NCBI GenBank assembly: GCA_034440635.1 | Contig: JAOTON010001929.1 | Coordinates: 186,001-250,000 of the forward strand | Length of the DNA: 64,000 nt | Source: Lepas anatifera | Taxonomy: Eukaryota > Arthropoda > Thecostraca > Lepadidae | Direction of reading: 5' to 3' | Shown here: positions 12,101-22,565 of the stretch, piece after piece | How positions within the stretch are numbered: position 1 is the first letter of the stretch | Layout of the letters: the number at the start of each line of letters is the position of its first letter | Notes under the pieces: generated by a model | Database searches by the model: none | Told to the model about the DNA's origin: nothing | The model's input: the letters and a program-made list of their open reading frames with translations, nothing else | Program-made: the position numbers and the translations under genes

Positions 12101-12229
12101 TTGGCCGGCATCCCCGGCCGATCAAGGGAAAAGCAGCCCTAAACACCTATCTGAAGAAATAGGACCCTCTGTGTGAAATAAAGGCACTTTCACATATGAA
12201 TGGCGTCCCTGACATCAAAGTCACTCCAT
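9170..12229. repeat. Second copy of the CDK5RAP3 3' flank and its repeats
   Basis: It is colinear with 5050-8105. It contains the second copies of the 3' UTR, the TGACCT-rich element (about 10015-10965) and the degenerate MITE (about 11185-11440). No gene is present. Confidence 0.85.
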
Positions 12230-13030
12230 GGAGAGCAAATAGGCACTCCCCCTCCCTCCCAGGAGAGAATAGGTGGCCCTTTGGATAGCATAGACGCCCC
12301 TGGATAGCAAAGGCCGCCCCCCGCCCCTCCGGACAGAAACAGGCTCCCCTAAGAAAAGCAACGGCGCCCCTGGATAGTATAGGCGCCTCATGAATAGCAC
12401 AGGCGGCCCCTGGACAGCAAAACTAAAAAAGCGCTCTCCCCTCACAAAGCAGTCACCCGTTGGATGGACAGGCGCCTCCCCCATTCAGAGCGAAGACATC
12501 CCCTGGGAAGCAAAGGACGCTTCCATCAAAAGTGCCCTTGAATAGAAAGGCGCCCCCTGGACATCAGAGGCCCCTCCTGGACAGCAAAGGCGGGGCCGAA
12601 AAAGTATTCGGTGTCAACATTGAAATGTCAGGCCACTAATGTGTCACCATCCCAGGCTGCAAGATGTGGCACGTTTTGGGTCAGTAGGATAATAATGGAT
12701 CCTCCTGAACCATCCCAGTTGCGAAAACACTGCGAGTTCAAATTACAGGTGCCAATTTCAGCGATTTGTTCCTGTATTTGCCTGGGGTAATATGTCGGCT
12801 GATTTTGTCACCTTGCCCACCTTGTGTTGTCACCGTTTAGAATGTCAATATGGTATTTACGACCCTGAAAAAGCGCCCCCTCCCGATGAAGAACAACGGC
12901 GCCACCTAGCATAGGTGGCCCCTGGTTAGAATAGGCAACCCCTGGGCAGCAAAAAGATCCCCTTGACAAAAATCGTCCTCCGTCGGCGCAACCTTCCTCC
13001 CTAGGCGGACGCCTCTTCGGAGCCGAAGGT
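12230..13030. repeat. Degenerate GGATAG/GCGCCCC tandem repeats
   Basis: Irregular units of the type GGCGCCCCTGGATAGCAAAG recur through 12230-12600 and again at 12870-12970. No coding features were seen. The end of the large duplication lies within this array. Confidence 0.6.
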
Positions 13031-13659
13031 GGCTCCTGCTTTTGGTGCTTGGCTTGACATGTTACATTACGAATCAAAATTTTGAATACACAGCTATCAA
13101 TTGCGATAGTGACAGTGATGGTAACGTGCGATAGTTAAGTAGGCAGTCTTCTTTTTGGCTCTAGAAATAGGGAATGCGAGGGAGTCGGTCATTAGCTTTC
13201 AATTCTAGAGGAGCACTTTGAAGTTTGAAAACAACTGTAGAAAATTTAGAGGGTTATTGCATGGCTCATGCCGCATCTAAAGGTCTTATAGTTGGCAGCA
13301 CCGGGCCACACAAGTGTGCAATGGGTGCAATGCAATGCAATAATAAATAAAGAAGAAGGAAGAAGACCACTGGCGGGAAAAGCAAAAATTATTAACTTGT
13401 GAATTTGTGTGGCAATTACACTGCACTGGCGTTGTCGCGATATCATTAATTAATACAAGTGTTTTATAGCATTCATCCTTATAGTAACCTCCCTTCATAA
13501 TTGCAGCGGTATTAATGCAAAACAAGGAATTTCAACCACCAGCACGGTAAAGTGAGTACCTTATTGTCATAAAGTTAACGAATTTACCTACTCTGCGAAT
13601 CAGTCAGCACGTTCGGTGAACTTGTCTTGATCCCTTAGTTAGTTTTGTCTTAGTTTATT
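13031..13659. other. Intergenic, nothing recognised
   Basis: AT-rich single-copy-looking sequence, with no open frame or repeat I could assign. Confidence 0.4.
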
Positions 13660-15325
13660 AAGCTAGCCTGTTAGACCAGCCTGCAGAAAGTGGCAGATTT
13701 TGACAAGATCTCGTTGGGGCAGGCTCGGGGCAGACCAACCGATTTGGGCAGCTTTTGATCGAGCTTAGGGCAGAGGAGGGCGCTTGGGGTAGGAACTAGT
13801 ACTCACGGCAGCAGTCAGTCCAGGTAATCACCAAGGGAAGAAGAAAAAGAATGGAAAACGACAATCATCAGTTAAACTTGTGCTGGAAAAGCTGATTTGT
13901 CATCAAATGAAAGATACCCGACAAAGGAAATTTATTATCGATGTAAAGTTTCTGGATGTGAATAAGAAAATTTAAGAAGGAGTGCCTTTCAAAAGCTAAA
14001 ACTACAATTATTTTCTAAATATTTAATCTAAACTTAATTTTAGCAACAAAAACTATTTAAGAATTTGAAATCATATTTCCCTGTGTGTAATTTTTTTGCA
14101 TTTCCTCTGCTATTTTTTATTGCCAAAGGCCGGCAAATCGTATCAGCCCTCCCCCAAGAACGAATGCCGGCCTGTGATGTGACATCACTCGAGCATAAGG
14201 GGATCATTCTTCAATTGGGTCTTGTGAAAATATTCAAAATTTTGTGATGCTTCCATGGAAATTTTACAGAATTAAAGGGAACAAAATGCTTTAGCTGTGG
14301 AAAAAATGTATTCGAATATAGTTGTCAGTTGAAATATTTTTGTTTTTAATATTGATTGGTACAGCTTGAAACCAAGGGTAAAGGATGTGATGAGGGGAAA
14401 GACTTTGCTTGTAAGTATACCTTTGAATAAAGGTATCTTTGGATTGTGCATCATGATTGCAAAATAACTGCTGTACATGAGTGAGTTTTTACTGCTGTGG
14501 TACATGGGGGTCATTATTTTAGTACCTAGTCATTGTTGGTTCGGATGTACAGTTTTTTTTATTTCTGTGTGCTTTGTTTAAAATGAAGTATATAAAGCTT
14601 TTATTGGTAAAAATTACCCCTCCCACCATCGTGGGAGAAACTGTGGTCCTCCCAAGAATAGCTACGTCCCAATAATGGGAATATTAACCCATATTTGGGA
14701 ACGCTTGTTCCATAAATGGAAACACACTTTCCCAAGGGTGGGAACGCCCGGAACGATGTTTTCAGAAAACACAACAGGAGCTTAGAAAAGATAAGGGGAA
14801 TCTTTCTACCTGGTCAATTTTAACTCTTCTTAAAATTTGAGGGGGAGTTCTACTTTGAATTAGAAAATCTGTCTTTGAACGCTCCCTCAAATATTTGTCT
14901 AAACTGTGCGATCCAGCCCCAACGGTAAAGAACGATGAAAAGATTGCTCTTAAACTGTGAATCCATACAGGTATTATGTTTTTTAGATAATTTTCGGGGA
15001 AAGTCAATGAAAAATAGTAGTATAAAAAAATCCAAAATTTTAGACTACAAAAATATTTTTTCTTGGCGTCACCCAGTTGCTGCTCACCATGTGCTGACGA
15101 ATGAAGAAATAGATGAAAACCGTGCCTTTCGTCTGTTTAGAAAGTAAGTAGTGCTTAAAAGTGGTGTTTTCGCATTTTATAAGCTTTTTTATATTGATTT
15201 GTATCAGAAAGTTTTTAAATCCTGTAGTTTTTGTCCCCAAGATTGCTTGAATTATTCCGTAGTGTTCTGACGAATTATGGTGCACCGATGCATTACCTCG
15301 ATATTTTCTACTGGGGTGCTTCATT

Positions 15326-15811
15326 CATAGGCAGATCCATCAGGCAGGGAAAGAGGGGCACGTTCCCCCGCTCGACCCTCGGCGCCCCTCCCCCATCAAA
15401 CCTTGGCGCCCTTCCCCCATCGACCCTTGGCGACCCCCCTGATCAACCCTTGGCGCAACCCCCCCATTGACCCTCGGCGCAACCCCCCCATTGACCCTTG
15501 GCGCCCCTTGAAATGGTCACGGCGCCCCCTGATATGTCGCTTCCCACCGCCCCGCCCCCGATGCGAAAATCCGATAAGATTTTGCGCCCACCTAATATTT
15601 GTTGCCTAGGGTCTCAAGCTCCTCCCTCAAGATATCAGAGTGCATGCAGTAAAAACATACGCGGAGACTGTTCGAAGGCAATGGCGGGAGATGCTTGAAC
15701 CCCTAGCCCCCCAACAAGTCCTGGATGTGAGAATTGGCCACTCTGTGATAGACTTTGGCACCCCCTGCTCGGATGACGCCCCCTTCGAAAATAAACTTGG
15801 ATCCGCCTATG
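15326..15811. mobile_element. MITE with CATAGGCGGATCC-type inverted ends, internally expanded
   Basis: The left end CATAGGCAGATCC and right end GGATCCGCCTATG are inverted copies. The interior is the reverse complement of the 15873-16096 element. It is enlarged by about six roughly 32-bp units with the core GGCGCaaCCCCCCATTGACCC (15360-15510). Confidence 0.65.
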
Positions 15812-15872
15812 CCTCCTTCTACCCTTTGAGCCTGCTTCTTGCATGGGTAGGCCTTTATCCTTGAGACGCTAT

Positions 15873-16096
15873 CATAGGCGGATCCAGGATTGCCGATCGG
15901 GGGACACCTTCCCGGAGGCGCCATTCTTTACCGGAGAACCCTATCGGATGGGCGCAAAAATCTTATCGGTGGGAGCCGATTTTCGCATCCTGGGGGGTGG
16001 GAAGCGACATTTCAGGGGGACGCCGTGACCATTTCAGGGGCACCGAGGGTCGATCGGGGAGGGGTACGAACTCCTTTGCCCCTGGATCCGCCTATG
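15873..16096. mobile_element. 224-bp MITE with 16-bp inverted ends
   Basis: It begins CATAGGCGGATCCAGG and ends CCTGGATCCGCCTATG, which are exact inverted copies. There is no coding capacity. A further isolated end (CCTGGATCCGCC) lies at about 16120-16131. Relatives are present in both units of the large duplication. Confidence 0.75.
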
Positions 16097-16450
16097 GGAC
16101 ACGTGCCCACCTCGCCCCCCTGGATCCGCCTTTGGCCGCCATTCATATTTCGTCCGGAAAACTAACATATTGAAATAATTTGGTAGATATATGCCTTTAT
16201 TCGTTTCAAGTTGTCTGAAATTCCAGTTTGAATATACGATGGAAAATGCGTTTCCAAATATGGGTAATTGTTCCCATTGTTGGGAACGTAGCCATTCTTG
16301 GGAACGCTGACCACAGTTTCCCACTGCCATTGAAGATGTCTGCCCCAGCAACCAAACTTCTGCCCCAATTGGGGCAGGCTTTGGGCTGCCCCAAGTGCCT
16401 TGTTGAGTCGCCTTCCACATTCTGCAGACTGGCTGTTAGATGCTAAACTG

Positions 16451-17526
16451 CCAGTGGCGCTTTCACCTTTATTTGATATGGCTTTGCACACAGCCATGGG
16501 CGCCGAAAGCCAGGGGACGGGGAACATGTCCCCCTGTTGGCCAACCAGGAGGGGATGTCCCCCAAAATTTTTGGGCCAATGGTCATTAATACTGTCAGGT
16601 ACTGAATATGCTCAAAATTCGCCTCCCGGTCAGCACCAGCCCGGGTCCGCCCCTGCAAAAGTTCTGTGGTGGTGCCCCTGCACACAGTCTCCTCAGGACT
16701 CAAATTTTTTGTTAATTTACAGAATAAGGTGAGCAATCACTGTAAACTAAGAAAAGTGTCTCACTGGAATGATTGCAGCATGCCCTACAAAACTTTCAAC
16801 ATTTTTTCCGCCAACCTACTTGCAAGAGGGCAGCGTGATTGTTTCTTTCTCTACATAATATTACGCAAAACGGCCATGAACTTGGCATTGCAGTGATATT
16901 CTTGAGAAATTTGCATGATTAAGGTATTCTGCTGGTCTAAGGCTGCCAGTCCCACATTTGTTTATTCAACAGTTTGAACCATGCCCAGCTCTGCCGTCGT
17001 TTGGAAAAAAGCCGTGAGATGTCCAAAGTGGGCTGAATGAAATTTTACAGGAAAGATGGCAATGTTTTTCCTCGATTATCGGTGCAGTGCCAGGTCCAGG
17101 ACATTGAAACGGGGTAACCGCATGAAGCCGGTACAAAACTGAGCTTAAACACATAAAAATAGTTGAATTAAAGTATAGCCTTGAAAGATATTTAGGAAAA
17201 CTTTTTCCAGAAGGGATTTAATCATAGTTTTCGAAAGAAACGGCGGGGAAAAGGCCGTAAAGACGTTGCAGTTTTTTTCCTCCCGCATCTGACGACGGAA
17301 ATCGGAGGAAAAATACCGTGAACAGTGTCGCGATTAGGGTGCTTTTTGCTTTTTGCACATTGAATTAAGTCACTGTGGCTTGAATAACAGGGTGAGGGCC
17401 TCAGGGGGCCTGGACATTCGACTCTCATCTAAGCGTTGAGGGCCGTATCTAAGCATTGAGGTCTTTTACTGAGGTGGGCTGAATGCCGTACCAGAAGTTC
17501 CTCCGATTTGCAGGGAGAAGAGGCAC
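16451..17526. other. Intergenic, nothing recognised
   Basis: Mixed-composition sequence without a supported gene or clear repeat. Confidence 0.4.
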
Positions 17527-18951
17527 CTATGTTTCTGTATTTTTGCTAGCCTCTCCCGATGAACGCCCCTTAGGCATGTTTTTTTTGGGTTGCTCCTCGG
17601 GGATGAAGTTCGTAGAAATGCTGTACGCCTTCCACGTCGTGTCTGTGGTTCTTCTTTGCATAGATCTGGTCGTCCTCCTCCTGACCTGCACGACCGGCAC
17701 CTTGTTCAGATAGGGGTGCCTGTCGTCGTCGCTCAGTCTCCTGAGAGCTGTACCGCTCATACCGCTCTGGATGTCAGGAAGTCTTCCGCTTCCATCTGGT
17801 GAACGTCTGAGGCCTTTGTGGTGCACTCACGATAGTCTTGGACGTCGGCGATGTCGGCTTTCTTCTTCAGAGCCTTATTGACTACCTGGTAGACTGTCAG
17901 CGGCGTTACTGGTTTGGCCGTTCTCAAGATATTTAACAGTGACCTTTTCCAGCGATCTCGCTGAGTTGTGTGTGGCCTGGAAAAGGGCCGTGTACAGGGT
18001 CCAATTCTTATTCTGTGAGCCACAGTTGTCAGCCCACACTGTCAATTCCCTCACATCTCGGTTCAGTTCTATGAACTTCAGCCAATGCTGGCCACTTCAG
18101 CAGCGTCACGTCCGGCTACGCCCTCTTGCCAGATTATCGACAGCACCTTGCTCTGACCCCCAAGCGGCGCGAACGTCTCATTATAGACCACGAGCCTCGG
18201 TGTGAATAAGCAAATCTTGTGCGGCATGATGGGGAGCACGCAAACACGCATCATGTCTACTGACACAGTCAGTGATCCTACTGGACTGGACCTGTCTCGG
18301 CAGCACGGCATGGCTCTCTCGCTTCCTCCGCCCGTTGTACGTGTGCGCCATGTTCTCTACAGCTCATGTAGTCATCGTCTTCGCATGGTTGGTGCAGACT
18401 ATGGGCCTTGCATGGTTCGCACTCTTATCGACAATGCAGGCCTCGTTGCCCTGTTTCTCGACCAAATCTGCGTGCATTTCGGCTAAGTGAGGTTCGAGGC
18501 AGGTAGGTTTCTTCAGCGCGTGTAAGTAACGATAGTGTGGAGCTACCGGTTCGAAGCTCAGCACATGTCATTGCGCGTGTCTGCATCCACTTTGTTCGCG
18601 GGGTACTCTTACCCAGAATTTCTGTCTTGGTGGAGCAGACGTCATCAAGAAAATCAAGAACTGGGCCGTCGTTGTTCTTTTATACCCTAGACCATGGAAG
18701 AAGAACCATTTGCAAACCTGTATGGGTTCGTTCGTCCTTGCATCTGACAGTATGTATTCTTCTTTGCTTGTCTTGTTCTCAGCGAATGGTTTCTTCTTGA
18801 GGTATGTTCTGTACCACTGCCGCCTCAGGTGTACCGGCAGGCGATTAACCTGAGCGTTGAGCTGTCCAATGTAGGTGCCCGGGAAGTTTTCGAAACACTT
18901 TTTGGCACAGCCAGAGACCATCTGTGGTGGAAGAGCCAAATGCTTAGCCAC
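17527..18951 (-). pseudogene. Decayed transposase-like gene (uncharacterised DDE-like family)
   Basis: Minus-strand fragments in shifting frames line up as one protein. 18951-18568 contains RRQWYRTYL and a VCKWFFFHGLGYK block. 18311-18078 contains VYNETFAPLGGQSKVLSIIW followed by AGRDAAEVAS. About 18090-17990 contains a LTVWADNCGSQNKNWTLY block, and about 17980-17757 a KALKKKADIADVQDY block. From memory, the order VCK-FFL..NETFAPLGG..ADNC-QNKNW is that of a widespread uncharacterised arthropod family resembling DDE transposases. Stops and frameshifts show it is dead. The family name is uncertain; the homology across frames is clear. Confidence 0.65.
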
Positions 18952-19149
18952 GAAGTTTTCAGACTATTGCTTCTCTTGTGCGCTCTTTATGTGGGCGGCT
19001 GGGTTCAGCGGGTGGTTCAGCTTGGGGTGCGTCGGCAGTATAGTTGGCTCGATGGACTCGATGTCACAATCGTGAGAAGAAAGTGACAGAGAACACATTT
19101 AAGCTAAAATCAAGGTCGCTGATGTCACATGCAGACTCCAGCTCAACTG

Positions 19150-19385
19150 GCGCCAAGGGACAAGCCTCAGCGGTTCCGCAGGTGCTACCGGCGGCTGGGG
19201 TCGGCCTCGGGTTTCTGCGGTACTACCGGCGGTAGGGGTCGGCCTCAGCGGTTCCTTCAGGTGCTACCGGCGGTAGGGGACATGCCTGGCGGTTCCTGCA
19301 GGTGCTACCGACGGCAGGGGTCGGCCTCGGCGGTTCCTGCAAGTGCTTCCGACGGAAGGGGTCGGCCTCGGCGGTTTGAGGAGGT
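19150..19385. repeat. Minisatellite, about 41-bp unit, about 5.5 copies
   Basis: The unit core is GGTCGGCCTCGGCGGTTCCT followed by GCAGGTGCTACCGGCGGTAGG. Copies vary by scattered substitutions. Confidence 0.8.
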
Positions 19386-19797
19386 GAAACCGGCACTGGA
19401 GGGCGGACATTCCCTAGGAGCCCTATGTCGATGTTTCTTGATGCTGATTCTACCGGTGAAAAGCTTGCACCATCTGCTCCGATGGACGTTTGTTTATTTA
19501 TATAGGATAATAGAGGGGACATCCTTCCAAAATAGTTTTTGTACTTTTTCTTTTGCTAACATGGGTTTTTGTAAATGCTCCCAATTTCGGTGTTGGCATG
19601 GCTGCCTCACTAACGCTCTCCGAGACATTAGTTCGGTCTTCGCCTTCCAGTCCCCCCACGCCATTGTCAGGTCCGAGTCCGCTCCACCCCTCCCTCCTCC
19701 CCAATGTGGCGATGCTCCTGGTGCAAATGAGTCCACCACCAAACCGCAAGGAATGAACACTGGGTGAATCGGATCATTTTCGACCAATGCGGCTCAT

Positions 19798-19857
19798 TAA
19801 TATCTGTTTGAAGAAGCATTCTCAATTAAATTGAGAGCGCTTTCCAAACAGATATTA
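19798..19857. repeat. 60-bp imperfect palindrome
   Basis: The outer arms TAATATCTGTTTG and CAAACAGATATTA pair exactly. The inner arms CTCAATT and AATTGAG flank a single A. It lies 18 bases left of a TTAA-flanked element and could be a tiny MITE. Confidence 0.75.
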
Positions 19858-19875
19858 CATAGTGTTGGCGAATAT

Positions 19876-20909
19876 TTAACCCGCGCCCCACCGGGGTCCA
19901 GCGCCACCTTCGCCCCACCGGGGGCATCGATGGCCCCCTTCTAACTCCGAAAATATGGGCGTTAGCGCAAATCTGCGAAGTGCAATAGAAAGCTTGCGTG
20001 AATTCAGTAAGAAATTACTTGCATGTTTTAGTGCTCAGGTCAATGGTTTGACCTCCAGAGGTCAAATTAGGTCAAGATCGGCTATTTTCACTCAAATATG
20101 CAATGCTTAAGCAAACTGGGCATAACTCTCATGCCATTAGAGCTATTGAATTCTGGTAAAGTACATTTAATAGGAAATTGTCAGTCCTTTTTCTGCTATG
20201 TGGAACGTAAAGACCTCCTGCCATTGGTTTGACCTCCAGAGGTCACCTCGTGACCTAAGATGACCTGAGGTCACGAAAGGTCAGAAAGTGACCTTGCCGT
20301 ATATCAAATGAAAGCCAGTGAGAAGACAAACACGATGGTGTTTGTTTCAGCGCTTTAGCTTAATTAGGTCAAAAGTTATTGTCAAAATACTGTTTTTGAC
20401 CTCTGGTGACCTTGGATGACCTTGGAGAGGTCAAAGCGCAAGTATGGCCCCTGGAATCCGTGAAAGGGTGTCCAAGAACGCCTTTCTGATCAAGCTGAGC
20501 ATTTTCAATCGCTTTTGTGACTTTTAGATCTTAAGACAGCTTTTCCCCATGTTTTTCAGTGGGAGAGGTCACCTCGTGACCTGACCTCAGGGCACGAAAT
20601 CGAAAAATCCCGGATATACGCCTTGTAGACCCTGGAGGGGCCATAAAGTGTAGGAAGTTTCAAATTGATCGAATTCGAAATGTAGCTCTTACAGAGCTCT
20701 AAAGTTGAAGTGAGGTGACCTTGGTTGACCTCGTCTGGTGACCTGACCTTGGGTGACCCGGGGTAAAAATTTCAAGGATGGTGGGAAAATGATGCAGTAA
20801 GAGGTAGAGCCCTCAACCGCGGTGCTGCGCCTCTTCGTTTTTCTGCTATCCTGGAAAAACCTTAGGGGGCCATCGATCGAATTCCCCACCGCGGTGGGGC
20901 GAGGGTTAA
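19876..20909. mobile_element. TTAA-flanked non-autonomous element A (piggyBac-like ends), AGGTCA-rich
   Basis: TTAA occurs at 19876-19879 and 20906-20909. The 1,026-bp element begins CCCGCGCCCCACCGGGG and ends in the inverse of CCCTCGCCCCACCG. TTAA target duplication plus ends starting CCC are the piggyBac signature; Kolobok also uses TTAA. No transposase is encoded. About 23 AGGTCA/TGACCT hexamers lie in roughly 740 bp, many as inverted or everted pairs. A reverse-complement copy is at 52783-53801. Confidence 0.8.
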
Positions 20910-21154
20910 ATCACCCCATGGCACCAGTTTTGGATTCCCCAATAACAAAAACCGCGAATAAAAAGCCGCGTCTTGTGGGTCATTCATTGCTTCATTCATT
21001 GATTCATTCTTCCGCGTTTTTTCCTCCCGATCAGCTGAAGGTAGGACGATGAAAAACCGTAAGCTCTCACGGTTTTTTTCTAAACGTTTTATTGGCAGAT
21101 TGAGGCTGGGAGGCTTTCTTCCAAAATAGAATTGTATATATGGAAATAAATAAA

Positions 21155-21157
<3 letters not shown>

Positions 21158-21207
<50 letters not shown>

Positions 21208-21213
21208 TTATAT
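21158..21213. repeat. (TA)n microsatellite
   Basis: Nearly uninterrupted TA dinucleotides, with occasional TTTA interruptions at the right end. Confidence 0.95.
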
Positions 21214-22336
21214 TTGAGTACTTCGGGAGCAGGTTTTCTTTGATGCAATATTTGTTGAATATGACGGCGAAATGGGCCTTTGTTACTTTTCGGCTAAGTG
21301 ATTCTATGGTCCTAATAAGCTTCTTGTTCTCGCGATTGAATTCTTCAGCTGACAATATCGATGATTAACAATTGAACTGATTAAAATGTGGATAGCATGC
21401 GATCCTATCTGCGTTTGCTGCACTAAGGCTTAAGACTAAGACTAGAAAATATATAATGCTAAATAAGATTATCAGAATACCGGAAATACAGTGTAATTAT
21501 CAGCATGATGATGGTAACAACTATTGGAAAACACTTAAAGTTCAGTTTCCATAAATAATGGCAAAATTGGCCTCCTGAGTTTTTGCCACTTTTTGCCGGT
21601 TTAAACCGGTAAAAACCGGCTGGCGGCAGAAACCCCTCTCAACTGGCAACAATGCCAACCCTGCTCTGGAGGATAAATCTATCGGTCTCTCCTTGAACGC
21701 AACAAATTAAACTCTGGTTTGGCTAATCTGTTATAACACTATACATGTTTTTCTGTTTATTTAAATATATGAGATGGTGAAGGTGATGAATGCTACAGTT
21801 GTATTGTTTCAGCACTTTTATTGTTTTTTTCATATGATAGGCAAAGATGATAATAGGAGAAAAGAACACCACAGAAACAAAGACAGATTAGAAAGTTCCA
21901 GGCTTCATCCACAACACAAGGCAGCCACAACACAGTCACCAAGGTGCCCAACCACCAGAACACAGGTCATATAACATAAGTCAGTTACAAGTTCACTGAG
22001 CACTTAACCAGGAAGTCAATAACACATAAGGCCTAAACATTCAACACAGTGTGAGGGTCAGTATCATGGCCTAGTACCCAGCAAATATGATGGACATTGA
22101 TAACGAACATGCATGTGACAGTTGTTTTTAAATCATTTAGGTATGGGGCACAGGTCGTCTGGTCAGAGTTTCATGAGGGAAAACATCCATATTTTGTCTG
22201 ATACCCTCAGTTGCATTTACACTCCAGCTATTGCTGGAGTGTAATCCAGTTATTGTATGTTTTGATGATCTGTTCCTAAGGTGCTCAGGTTTTAGATATC
22301 TGAATTGGATATCTAAATTTATGTTTACGATGTGTT
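21214..22336. other. Intergenic AT-rich sequence with small hairpins
   Basis: No gene was recognised. It holds a perfect 12-bp stem at 22217-22244 (TTACACTCCAGC, 4-nt loop, GCTGGAGTGTAA). A TTTAGATATC/GATATCTAAA stem lies near 22290-22316. Confidence 0.5.
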
Positions 22337-22565
22337 TTAAAGGGAATGTGGCACCTTCATAACGTGATTTTAACTGAGATAGCCAAGTTGTAAAGCAAGT
22401 CGGAAACCTCGGTACTCAATGTATCATTTGTCTTGGAACTCGAGATTTCCGTTGACAAAAAACTAAAATCTACCTGCAATGTACCCTCATGTACCCTCAG
22501 CAACATGCCACAGTTGGGGCATTCTAGGACAGATCGACCAAGGCTTGACACCACCATGTTTAGAA
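22337..22565. mobile_element. Partial copy of the AGGGAATGTGGC MITE family
   Basis: The left end TTAA|AGGGAATGTGGCACC matches the left end of the 37185-37629 element. Similarity continues through AACTGAGATAGCCAAGTTGTAAAGCA and the ATGTACCCT region. The right end has decayed after an internal deletion. Confidence 0.65.

Larger units (their letters stand above)
4057..12288. repeat. Tandem duplication, two units of about 4.1 kb
   Basis: Unit 1 is about 4057-8164 and unit 2 about 8177-12288 (offset 4120 bp at the start, 4124 at the end). They are joined by 12 bases of AT-rich filler resembling the local GGATAGTATAGG repeats. The units carry the CDK5RAP3 3' two-thirds, its 3' flank, the TGACCT-rich element and the MITE relic. 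By eye they differ at only about 1-2 percent of sites plus a few 1-3-bp indels, so the event is recent or the copies are homogenised. Confidence 0.93.
13660..16450. repeat. Region bounded by inverted copies of a CTGCAGAA..GGGGCAG repeat
   Basis: Sequence at 13668-13770 (GCCTGCAGAAAGTGG, then GGGGCAG runs) reappears inverted at about 16330-16446. Inside it, 14627-14715 is matched in reverse complement by about 16248-16335 (CCAAATATGGG..CATTCTTGGGA). It may be one composite element or two inserted copies of a dispersed family. No transposase frame was found. Confidence 0.5.

Noticed and set aside
21089..21355. Open frame with an Ile-Tyr run
   Set aside because: Translation of the TA microsatellite.
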